Source of the DNA: Virgisporangium aurantiacum | Lineage (GTDB): Bacteria > Actinomycetota > Actinomycetes > Mycobacteriales > Micromonosporaceae | DNA length: 64,000 nt | Assembly: GCF_016863635.1 (NCBI RefSeq) | Contig: NZ_BOPG01000027.1 | Span: forward strand, 186,001 to 250,000 | Reading direction: 5' to 3' | Part shown: piece after piece, positions 8,864 to 16,390 of the stretch | How the letters are laid out: each line of letters opens with the position of its first letter | How positions within the stretch are numbered: position 1 is the stretch's first letter | Notes under the pieces: model-generated | Database searches by the model: none | What the model was told of the DNA's origin: nothing | The model's input: only the letters and a program-made list of their open reading frames with translations | Position numbers and translations under genes: made by a program

Positions 8864-10231
8864 TTAGGTGGCGTGCCAGAGCCGGTCGTGGGACAGGTGC
8901 GCCTCGGTCAGGCCGTCCTGGAAGTACCGCCGGTAGTACGGCTCGTCGACGTGGTGCGCCTGCAGCCACACCCCCGGCACGTGGATCGCCTCGCAGTGCG
9001 CGGGGAACCGCCCGTGTGTCTCGTAGATGTAGGTACAGATGTCGATCGTGCACTCGATGACGTCCGCCGCGTAGTCGCTGGCCTCCTTCAGATACGTGCC
9101 GCCGAAGCTTTCCCGGAAGATGCGCTCGAACACCGCGTTGTCGGTGTAGATGCCGTCGGTGCCGAACTTGTCGGCCACGACGGCCTCGACCGCGTGCCGC
9201 ATGGTGGGGAAGTGCGGCGGGCACATCGCCCTGAGCAGATACCCGCCGTCGTGGCTGAGCCCGATCGCGTTGGCGCGTAGCGCCGCGTGGCGGGGCAGCG
9301 GCACGTGCCAGCGGAGCACGTCCGCGATCCGCCAACGGGGCACGGCCCACTCGAAGTTCAGCATCGGCCCGTACCGCTTGCGGAACTTCGGGTCACCGAG
9401 CAGCACCGGTGGCGAGATGGTGCCGTGGATCCACGCGCCGAGTCCCATCGCGTCGGCGCCCAGCATGAGGTTCTGCAGCAGGAGATCCGCCTCGATCTGC
9501 GTGCGCAGCGCGCCGACGGCGCCGAGCGGCAGCTTGATGTCCTTGTTCAGGAAGCCCTTGCGGATCCACCGTTTGACGCCGGCGGGGCGGTAGAAGTTCC
9601 GGTCGTCGACGATCGTCGGCCGGGCGCCGGCGGGCTGCGTCAGCAGGTACATCAACCCGTTGATGTACTGCCGGGACAGATCGACCACCGGGAACAGGAT
9701 GGTGGTTCCCGGCAGGTTCGACAGGAACCGGTTGGAGTCCAGGTAGGCGGGGAAGTCCCGATCGTCGCCCGGGACGTCGATCCGACGGTCGGAGATGCGC
9801 ACCTTCGCCTCGTGTGCGCGGGCGACCAGTTCGTCCGGGTCGCGCAGCGACGCGCCGTTCGGCGGTGGCGGCAGGTTGCGCAGGAAGTAGGTTCCGCTGT
9901 CGTTGATCAGGAAGAACGCCGTGCCCTGGGCGTTGTCGGGACTGCCCGCCGTGCGCCCGGCCATGGTGAGGTTCGGTTTGGCCATGATGGGCGCGCCCGT
10001 GCGCGGGTCGGCGAACGGCCGGTCGGGCATCGTCAGCCCGGTGCAGCCGGTCAGGGCGACCAGCACCGCTTCCTCGAGCTCCGTCAACGGCGCGCGCGGC
10101 TCCGCCGACCGGTAGCTCATCGAACCGGCCGACAGCGAGCTACCGCGGCTGACCCGGTGCGTCCGCCGCTGGAAGACGGTCTGCAGCAACGGCCGCGCGA
10201 GCAGCGCGTCGAACCCGGGGTGGCCGGTCAT
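8864..10231 (-). CDS. Uncharacterised protein with nitroreductase-like segment
   Basis: A 455-residue cytoplasmic protein of unknown function. Residues 246-270 (QIEADLLLQNLMLGADAMGL and onward) closely resemble the conserved helix of FMN-dependent nitroreductases, and residues 38-65 (SMSYRSAEPRAPLTELEEAV) look like the N-terminal R-S/L-E part of that fold. The protein is about twice the usual nitroreductase length, with a long insertion and a C-terminal part rich in H, Y and W. Its ATG overlaps the stop of the heme-peroxidase fusion as ATGA, so the two are probably co-translated and work together. A flavin reductase or oxidase acting on an oxylipin is possible but is only inference. Confidence 0.6.
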   Translation of the reverse strand: MTGHPGFDALLARPLLQTVFQRRTHRVSRGSSLSAGSMSYRSAEPRAPLTELEEAVLVALTGCTGLTMPDRPFADPRTGAPIMAKPNLTMAGRTAGSPDNAQGTAFFLINDSGTYFLRNLPPPPNGASLRDPDELVARAHEAKVRISDRRIDVPGDDRDFPAYLDSNRFLSNLPGTTILFPVVDLSRQYINGLMYLLTQPAGARPTIVDDRNFYRPAGVKRWIRKGFLNKDIKLPLGAVGALRTQIEADLLLQNLMLGADAMGLGAWIHGTISPPVLLGDPKFRKRYGPMLNFEWAVPRWRIADVLRWHVPLPRHAALRANAIGLSHDGGYLLRAMCPPHFPTMRHAVEAVVADKFGTDGIYTDNAVFERIFRESFGGTYLKEASDYAADVIECTIDICTYIYETHGRFPAHCEAIHVPGVWLQAHHVDEPYYRRYFQDGLTEAHLSHDRLWHAT

Positions 10232-13098
10232 CGCGCGCGCCAGGGGCGGAAGGCGTTCCCGTCGCGGGGGAGCACCGCCGCGAGCTCCGGGCAGTGGCGC
10301 CGGATCACGCTCGCCATGGTGTTGGTGGCGATCCAGTCCATGCCCAGCGGGGAGTAGATCTCCGGACGGAAGTCGACGGTGAGGAACCGGTCGCTCTGCA
10401 GGCGTCGGGACGCCATCAGCAGGAAGATCCGGAACGCGGTGTCGGAGAAGCCGAACCCGTCCGGCGGCGTCTCCGCGAACAATCCGACCATGGTGTCGAC
10501 CTCGTCGACACTGCCGTACGTCTCCCGCAGCACCTCGACCGACCGGGGATCGGCGCACATGTCCTCCCACCGCCGGATCCGCGGCATGTGCAGCCCGGCG
10601 CGGAAGTCGTTGTACCGGGGGATTCCGCGGTGCCGGCTGCGGACGAGGTCGACGACCGCGAGGTCGACGATCTCGCCGTCGCGCTCGAACCGCCGCATCG
10701 ACCGCGGATAGTTGTGCAGCGAGATCGCACCCGGGTAGGAGATCCCGAACGAGTACAGCATGCTGTCGAGCCCGGCGGCCCGCAGCTGGTCGTCCGCGTT
10801 GGCGCCCTGAACGTCAGCGAACTCCAGCCGACGCAGCACCTCGCCCGTGCGGTGGTCACGCAGGACGTAGTCGTCGGGCAGCAGCGGATGCATGCGGTAG
10901 ACCGTCACGAAGTCCTCGGTCAACGAGAACGGCGCCGCGTGATGGTCCGGAACCGTCGACGGTATGCCGACGGCCGCCTGGTTGTCGAGCAACCAGATCC
11001 CGAGCTTCGTCAGCCACTCGTGCGCGGGTGGGCCGCTCCAGTTGGTGTTCATCCCGAGGTCGAGCGTTTCGGTGGCGAGAATCGCCGGGGTCCACTCGAT
11101 CGTGTGGATCTTCGCGATCAGTGCCGACACGATGAGCCGCGCGGTCTGGTAGACGCGCTCGTCGTCCCATCCGCGGTACTTCGCCCGGAGCTCGTCGCAC
11201 AGTACGTTGTGTTCGCGGGCGAACATCGTGTGCAGGCCGCTCAGGCCGAGCCACCAACCCTGGTTGAACCCGGTGATGACCGACCCGTTGAGGTCCCGGG
11301 GCAGGAATCCTTCCTCGGTCATGGTGAGCCGGGCACCGGTGCGGAGCGAGCGCGCCGTCGCTTCGTCGGAGCCGTAGACCTCCGAGGCGTCCCACCAGTG
11401 CGAGGCCTCGTTGGCGAACCGGGGCGTCACCGCGGGGCCGAGCGGGGGCAGCGGCCTGTTACCGGCGATGCGCATGACGTCTTCCGGTGGCCCGTCCACC
11501 GAGTTGACCCACCGGTCCCGGCCGGCGGGCAGCGGCACCACGATGTCCTGACGCCCCAGCGGGTAGCGACCGTGATGCACCCAGTCGTGCACCTGGAACT
11601 GGATCCAGGCGGCGGCGATCAGGTTCAACGACGTGGCCGGCCGGAACACCTCGCGGTGGAGCAGCCGGTCGGCGACGGTGACCGGGTTCGGCTCGTCGAG
11701 GAGGTCCCGCCGAACGTCGGCGGCCATGTTGCGGCCGAACGTCGCGCCCACCGCACCCATCGCCGGAGCGGACAGGTCGTTGTAGCTGCCGTCGTAGGTG
11801 CGGAACACCCGCGCGGTCTCCGGCAGGGCCGGCGGAACCGGGCGCGGTTGCGGCGGTGCCTCGCGCTCCTCCGTGTCGATCAGGTTGGAACGTCGCAGGA
11901 CCGCGCGGAACGCGTCGAGGTTGAGCAGGCCGAGCCGGACGCCGAGCCGGTGCCAGGGAACGAACCCGTTGACGACGCGGAACAGCGACCGGGCGGCCGC
12001 GGAGAGGACGACGTTGCGCAGCGGCACCTCCCGATGCCACCGGAGCTCGTGGCGGTGCGCCGCACTGGCGTCGTAGGCGGCCTTGCGCGCACGGTTGAGG
12101 TTGCCGAGCGGGCGGAAGTCCTCCGTCGTGTTCCAGGGATTGAAATCGACGGACCGCAGCGCGTCCGGCTCCGCCACGTCCGCGACGCCGGCGGCCGGCC
12201 GCCGCGGGATCGTCAGCTCCGCGATCGGCTCCGGCGCGCAGTCGGATTCCCGCCACTCGACCGAGGTGTCCTCGATCGGCGTCGACCTCTCGTCCTTGAA
12301 CCGCTGAACGCACAGCTCGAACCGCACGTCGCCGGCGGCCAGGCGATCGGCCGCCTCGCGGGCGAGGAAGTCGGGAACGGGTCGCGCCGGCACCGGCGCG
12401 TCGACGGCGGCGGGTTCGGGTCGCAGCAGGTAGCGCACGGCCAGCGTGTCGCCCCAGCGGATCGCGCCGCGGCTCCAGTAGGTCTGGGTCGCGATGCTGC
12501 GGATGGTGCGGAGCCCTTTCCGGACCCGCCGCACCATGCGGATCGTTTCGAGCGGACCGCACACGACCGCGAGCTTGACCAGGCCGGCCGCCCGGGACAG
12601 ACCGCCACCGGCGGTCGCGTTGGCGAACTTCACGAACTGCCGCGCGTCGCGGGCGTGTGAAACGGGGAAGTTGGTCGCGAGGAGGTCGTGCTGCTCCGCG
12701 TCGGACACCACCACCCGCAGCGCGACGCCGCGCAGGTCGCCCTCGCTGTCGGGCCGCGCGGTCCCGGACGCGTTCGAGAAGCGCACCTGGGTGCGGTAGC
12801 TCCGTCCGGGCTGGGCGAACCCCACCCGCAGGTCGGCCGGCAGGTCGTAGAACGTGAGCCGCGCGTCGTCGACCGCAAGCGTCGCCTTGGCGTGGACGGC
12901 CCGGTCGACCGGGTGCGGGACGCCCCGCGCGCCGGCCCGCCGGCGGTTCTTCAGCTGGACCTGCATGATCTCCCGCGCCAGCCGCTCGAACGCGGCCCGC
13001 TCGGCCTGCGGACCACCGTCGGCGTACACCTCCCGCCACCGCGGTGGATCCGGCTGCGGATCCGGCGTCATGGTCGTTTCTGTCAGCTGCTCCGTCAT
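10228..13098 (-). CDS. Catalase-related domain fused to cyclooxygenase/alpha-dioxygenase-type heme peroxidase
   Basis: A 956-residue two-domain heme protein. Residues about 50-350 are catalase-like: distal His69 in DRAVHAKATL, Asn143 in ATNFPVSHARD, and the proximal arginine/tyrosine spacing Arg338-x3-Tyr342 in RKAAYDASAAHRH. Residues about 430-956 match animal-type heme peroxidases of the fatty-acid dioxygenase branch: distal His504 in WIQFQVHDWVHHG, and Tyr734-x2-His737 in VTVYRMHPLLPDDY, the spacing of COX Tyr385 and His388. No signal peptide is seen. By family analogy the C-terminal half would oxygenate a fatty acid and the N-terminal half would rearrange the hydroperoxide, as in coral allene oxide synthase-lipoxygenase. 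Here Val68, not threonine, precedes the distal histidine, so residual catalase activity is possible. The ATG at 13098 follows AAGGGA. Confidence 0.85.
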   Translation of the reverse strand: MTEQLTETTMTPDPQPDPPRWREVYADGGPQAERAAFERLAREIMQVQLKNRRRAGARGVPHPVDRAVHAKATLAVDDARLTFYDLPADLRVGFAQPGRSYRTQVRFSNASGTARPDSEGDLRGVALRVVVSDAEQHDLLATNFPVSHARDARQFVKFANATAGGGLSRAAGLVKLAVVCGPLETIRMVRRVRKGLRTIRSIATQTYWSRGAIRWGDTLAVRYLLRPEPAAVDAPVPARPVPDFLAREAADRLAAGDVRFELCVQRFKDERSTPIEDTSVEWRESDCAPEPIAELTIPRRPAAGVADVAEPDALRSVDFNPWNTTEDFRPLGNLNRARKAAYDASAAHRHELRWHREVPLRNVVLSAAARSLFRVVNGFVPWHRLGVRLGLLNLDAFRAVLRRSNLIDTEEREAPPQPRPVPPALPETARVFRTYDGSYNDLSAPAMGAVGATFGRNMAADVRRDLLDEPNPVTVADRLLHREVFRPATSLNLIAAAWIQFQVHDWVHHGRYPLGRQDIVVPLPAGRDRWVNSVDGPPEDVMRIAGNRPLPPLGPAVTPRFANEASHWWDASEVYGSDEATARSLRTGARLTMTEEGFLPRDLNGSVITGFNQGWWLGLSGLHTMFAREHNVLCDELRAKYRGWDDERVYQTARLIVSALIAKIHTIEWTPAILATETLDLGMNTNWSGPPAHEWLTKLGIWLLDNQAAVGIPSTVPDHHAAPFSLTEDFVTVYRMHPLLPDDYVLRDHRTGEVLRRLEFADVQGANADDQLRAAGLDSMLYSFGISYPGAISLHNYPRSMRRFERDGEIVDLAVVDLVRSRHRGIPRYNDFRAGLHMPRIRRWEDMCADPRSVEVLRETYGSVDEVDTMVGLFAETPPDGFGFSDTAFRIFLLMASRRLQSDRFLTVDFRPEIYSPLGMDWIATNTMASVIRRHCPELAAVLPRDGNAFRPWRAR

Positions 13099-13124
13099 GA
13101 CGGATTCCCTTTCGTCCCCGGGCG

Positions 13125-13140
13125 TCGATAGAGGAGAGGA
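13125..13140 (-). promoter_or_regulatory. TATCGA-containing element upstream of the heme-peroxidase fusion
   Basis: Read on the minus strand, a pyrimidine-rich TTTCCTCTCCTC runs into TATCGA 27 bp before the ATG. A near-identical pyrimidine tract plus TATCGA stands before the subtilisin gene (TATCGA at 17756-17761), and a bare TATCGA stands before the membrane-protein gene (16373-16378). Distances to the start codons differ, so this looks more like a promoter element than a translation signal. Assignment is tentative. Confidence 0.3.
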
Positions 13141-13187
13141 AATCGCGCGGACGTTTGATACAGCAGGTCCCCCTGTGGAGCGTGCGG

Positions 13188-13979
13188 TCAGCGCGGTTGG
13201 GGAGTGCCTTCGATCAGACCGGGCAGCATCGCGAATATCGCTCCCGCTGCAACGGTTTCCCCCGATGACAGCGTAACCACACGCCCGAGCGTCCGGGCCC
13301 TGATCCGCGCGCCTTCCATCACCGAGTTGAACAGTTCCGCGACGTCGAGCCAGGTGTACTCCGGGCGAAGGGTGATGCCGTAGAGCTTCGCCAGGGAGTC
13401 GTAGATCTCGGCCCACTTCGAGATCCATTGTTCGTACCGCGCCGTCTCGCGCACCCGCGGATGGTTCGGCAGCGCGACCCGCAGGATCGTCTGGAGACTC
13501 CACAGTGGATCGTTGAGCGTCAAGTCGAGCACGGTCCCGGTGAGCTGCCGGATGAGATCCTCGAAGCTGGTGGTCGCGGACAGCCGGCCGGAGATGTCCT
13601 CCACCGCGATCATCTGACGGTCCAGCACCGCCGACCGGAACAGATACGCGATCAGATCCTCGGTGTACCGGCTCTTGTAGCGCCACCGGTCCCGGAACAT
13701 TCCGACGGTGAGCATCCGGGGCCGCTCGGCACCGACGTCGTCGCGATCGGCCCGCTCGATCAGGCGGGCCTGTGACAGCCCCGCGAAGAGCCGGGTACCC
13801 GCGTCGTGGTCGGCCATGAGATCCGGCCCACGATGGTCCAGCAGATCGTCCTGGAGCAGCAACAGGCCGACATCGAGGAAGGCACGGGTCTCCGGACTGC
13901 TGGCAATCTTCTGCCGCGTCGTCGGCCGGGCATCGGCGGCCACATTGACCAGACACACCGACAGATCGTCGTCAACCAT
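13188..13979 (-). CDS. TetR-like transcriptional regulator (divergent family member)
   Basis: A 263-residue protein upstream of and on the same strand as the heme-peroxidase fusion. Residues about 87-115 (MLTVGMFRDRWRYKSRYTED) look like the end of a TetR recognition helix followed by the FYRYF-type stretch. The C-terminal segment TWLDVAELFNSVMEGARIRAR resembles the TetR ligand domain. The DNA-binding part lies later than usual, because an extra 15-20 residues precede the HTH region. The ATG at 13979 faces the sigma factor gene at 14188 across a 208-bp region with a perfect palindrome. The gap of 89 bp to the next gene holds a possible separate promoter. Family assignment is moderate. Confidence 0.6.
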   Translation of the reverse strand: MVDDDLSVCLVNVAADARPTTRQKIASSPETRAFLDVGLLLLQDDLLDHRGPDLMADHDAGTRLFAGLSQARLIERADRDDVGAERPRMLTVGMFRDRWRYKSRYTEDLIAYLFRSAVLDRQMIAVEDISGRLSATTSFEDLIRQLTGTVLDLTLNDPLWSLQTILRVALPNHPRVRETARYEQWISKWAEIYDSLAKLYGITLRPEYTWLDVAELFNSVMEGARIRARTLGRVVTLSSGETVAAGAIFAMLPGLIEGTPQPR

Positions 13980-14028
13980 CTCGCCTCCCCCGAACGCTCG
14001 ACCCTTAGGGCGCGACCACCAGCGTAGG

Positions 14029-14046
14029 ACCTCCAGCCCTGGAGGT
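14029..14046. promoter_or_regulatory. Perfect 18-bp palindrome, candidate TetR-type operator
   Basis: ACCTCCAGCCCTGGAGGT has 8-bp perfect arms around a CC centre. It lies in the 208-bp region between the divergent TetR-like gene (start 13979) and the sigma-factor gene (start 14188). Length and symmetry suit an operator for a TetR dimer controlling one or both genes. A transcribed hairpin is also possible, but there is no U-tract. Confidence 0.45.
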
Positions 14047-14187
14047 GGTAGCGGGTTGGTCGGATGTGCGCGGTCGCGGACAACAGCTCGCGTGCCTGCT
14101 CACGACGTATACAGGGCTTGGACCGGTTCGGTCATCGACGGCCACAGTAGTAGTCGGATCGTGGACACACACCGATTTGGAGACCGC

Positions 14188-14748
14188 ATGAACGAGAACC
14201 ACCCGGTGGGTAAGCGTCCCGTGGCCGCGGCGGACGGGATGGAGCACGCGTGGAAGGCCGTTGTCGACCGGTACGCTCCGGTCGTCTGCGCGGTCGTCCG
14301 CGCATACCGGCTCGAACCGGCGGACGCCAAAATCGTCAGCCAGATGGTGTGGCTGCGCCTGGCCGACGACTTCGACCTGTCGCACGACCCGGCCACGCTG
14401 CGGACCTGGCTGGTGACGACCACGCGGCAGGAGTGCGTTCGGATCATCCACCGGCGCGGACAGGCCGAGCCCCCGGCGATCGACGCGGAGCTCCGCCGCG
14501 TCGAACAGCTGCAGGCGCTGCGCGACGGCCTGGCCGAACTCGCCCCGGAGGACCGCAACCTCCTGATGATGGTGGCGCGGGACCCCGCGATCAGCGATGA
14601 CCACCTCGGCCGGCTCCTGCACATCCCCGTGGACGACGTGGGCCCCATGCGGTCCCGCAGTCTGGCGCGGCTGCGGGCGACGCCGTCGATGCGGGACCTG
14701 GGACACCGACCGGCGCCGGACGACGTCACGCCGCGATCCACGCGGTGA
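14188..14748 (+). CDS. Sigma-70-like (ECF-type) sigma factor
   Basis: A 186-residue protein with region 2 at about residues 15-85 (AWKAVVDRYAPVVCAVVRAY, then DAKIVSQMVWLRLADDFDLS, then TWLVTTTRQECVRIIHRRG) and a region 4-like helix-turn-helix at about 115-165 (ELAPEDRNLLMMVARDPAIS). It is a paralogue of the sigma factor at 18273-18899: both share WLVTTTR-x-EC and the D/E-GL-x-ELAP block. ATG at 14188 leaves the whole domain. It is convergent with a truncated copy of the companion protein that follows its paralogue. No anti-sigma factor is recognised next to it. Target promoters are unknown. Confidence 0.8.
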   Translation: MNENHPVGKRPVAAADGMEHAWKAVVDRYAPVVCAVVRAYRLEPADAKIVSQMVWLRLADDFDLSHDPATLRTWLVTTTRQECVRIIHRRGQAEPPAIDAELRRVEQLQALRDGLAELAPEDRNLLMMVARDPAISDDHLGRLLHIPVDDVGPMRSRSLARLRATPSMRDLGHRPAPDDVTPRSTR

Positions 14749-14906
14749 CGAACCGACGGCCCGCCACGATGCACTCGGTGGTGGTCCCGGTCGACCCGCG
14801 CGATCGCGCTCGAACTGATCACCCGCTGACGGCCCGCGCACGTCCATACATGATGCTCGATCAAGTGTGGCTCGTGGGACGAAACCTACACCGGATCGAG
14901 CACCCT

Positions 14907-15140
14907 CTATTGGGGGCCACGCTCCGGGCCACGAACCGGAGCGGTCCGATCCAGATCGGAGTCGTAGAGCAGCGCCGCGAGCTCCAGATCCGGATCGGCC
15001 GTCTGCCATCGGCGGACCGCGGCAGCGGCGTCGACGACCTGCCGCCGCAGCGGATCGGGCGGCTCGACCGGATCGGACCCGAGTGCCTCGGCCAGGTCAC
15101 GGATCAGCTCGTCGTCGTCGTTCCAGTTCCGTGCTGCCAT
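14907..15140 (-). CDS. Truncated paralogue of the sigma-factor companion protein
   Basis: A 77-residue ORF beginning MAARNWNDDDELIRDLAEAL. It matches the first half of the 161-residue protein at 17813-18298 (W-x-DD-x-LIRDL, then A-x-x-x-x-RW-x-ADP, then ELAALLYDSD-x-DR). It stops where the full-length copy enters its beta-rich C-terminal domain. It could be a remnant of a duplicated module or a short functional adaptor. The sequence downstream (14861-14906, minus strand) does not continue the similarity in another frame as far as can be read, so a simple frameshift is not supported. It lies convergent to the sigma factor at 14188-14748. Confidence 0.6.
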   Translation of the reverse strand: MAARNWNDDDELIRDLAEALGSDPVEPPDPLRRQVVDAAAAVRRWQTADPDLELAALLYDSDLDRTAPVRGPERGPQ

Positions 15141-15161
15141 CCCGAAACCCTCCCGTCCGCA

Positions 15162-16340
15162 TCAGGGTTGCGGTTGAGGTTTCTTCGTGTCGGCGCCGCG
15201 GACGGTGTCGAGCACGACGTGCGCCTGCCGGTCGACGAGACGGGTGAATGCCTGCTGTGCGTAGCCGAAGATGATCGCCCAGGCCACGATCTGCGCCGAC
15301 GTGTCCAGGGCGGTGAGACCCGGCACGAACTGCCCGCGCATGAGGAGCAGCCCGAGGAAGGCGGTCACCGCACCGGTCGGCAGCTTGAACACGGCCAGCG
15401 CCACGGGGACCAGGTTGCGTTCGGACGAGCCCCTGATCTTGCCGATGGCGGCCGCCGCGGCGATGGCGGCGGCGGTCAGCCCGACCAGTTCGACGACCAG
15501 GAGATCGTGACGGTTCGCCGTCCGTCGGATCTGATCGTCGATGTCCTCCTGGCTGCCCTCCTCCGTCGTCACCGGGAACGGTGCCGATTGCGCCGTGGGA
15601 CAGACGACGATCGCGGTTCCCCTTTCCTGCGGGGCGAAACACATGGGAATCGTCGTCGGCCGCCAGAAGCCGAGGATCGCCAGGGCGATCGCGAGTGCGA
15701 ACATCACCACGATGGAGACGACGAGGACCGCACCGAAGCTGCGTATGCGTCGCTGTTCCCGAAGTGCCGCCGAACTCGCGCCGCGGGCGGCGGTCGCGAT
15801 CCGGCCCCGCTCGTCCTCGATGATCTTCTTCCTGGCGGCCAGATCCAGGTCGGTGCCGAACTCCTGACCGTCGACGTCCCGGATGCCGAGCCGCCGCGCG
15901 ATGCGCTCCATCTCCAGCCGTCGCGGATCCGTCGCGACGAGGTGACAGCGCACGCTGCGCAGCACGCACGGCACCTGACCGAGGACGTACTCGGGCTTCG
16001 CGATGTTGATGAGGAGCGACTCGGCCGCGTCGAGGTTGCTCATCGCACGTTCGTGCAGTGGCCCGTGCCGGAAGAAATGGAGCCGTCTCCTGGGCTCGGG
16101 GCTCGCGGCGGTGGCGGCATCCCGTGCCGCGTCGACGTGTGCCCAGATCGCGTCCGCCATGGCCTGCTGTTCGGCGGTGGGAGCACTGGGGAGAGCCCAC
16201 GCGCACAGCGCCCGCAGTTCCATCGCGCGGGTCAGGGTCGCCTCGCGCCAGCCGCGGGTGACCGGACCGCCGACGGTGGCCGCCCCGACGGTCGGGGGAG
16301 CCGTGCTCGGCCGGTGAGATGTCGTGGTTACCGTTGCCAT
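15162..16340 (-). CDS. Membrane protein of the sigma/subtilisin locus, function unknown
   Basis: A 392-residue protein. The N-terminal 215 residues are cytoplasmic and helical, with many charged residues (for example DPRRLEMERIARRLGIRDVD). The C-terminal half has about four membrane segments: FGAVLVVSIVVMFALAIALA near 220, VVELVGLTAAAIAAAAAIG near 295, a third around LPTGAVTAFLGLLL, and AQIVAWAIIFGYAQQAF near 365. A loop between the first two contains two cysteines (MCFAPQ and VVCPTA) that could form a disulfide outside the cell. The ATG at 16340 lies about 50 bp after the subtilisin stop, so the two are probably co-transcribed. No known family is recognised. Confidence 0.75.
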   Translation of the reverse strand: MATVTTTSHRPSTAPPTVGAATVGGPVTRGWREATLTRAMELRALCAWALPSAPTAEQQAMADAIWAHVDAARDAATAASPEPRRRLHFFRHGPLHERAMSNLDAAESLLINIAKPEYVLGQVPCVLRSVRCHLVATDPRRLEMERIARRLGIRDVDGQEFGTDLDLAARKKIIEDERGRIATAARGASSAALREQRRIRSFGAVLVVSIVVMFALAIALAILGFWRPTTIPMCFAPQERGTAIVVCPTAQSAPFPVTTEEGSQEDIDDQIRRTANRHDLLVVELVGLTAAAIAAAAAIGKIRGSSERNLVPVALAVFKLPTGAVTAFLGLLLMRGQFVPGLTALDTSAQIVAWAIIFGYAQQAFTRLVDRQAHVVLDTVRGADTKKPQPQP

Positions 16341-16390
16341 TGTGCTTTTCCTCTCGAAGCCCGCGGGTGGGCTCGATAGCGGTGCCGGGG

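Noticed and set aside
10294..12660. Long plus-strand open frame antisense to the heme-peroxidase fusion
   Set aside because: The minus-strand protein has intact heme-site motifs through this stretch; the antisense frame has only biased R, V, G and D content.
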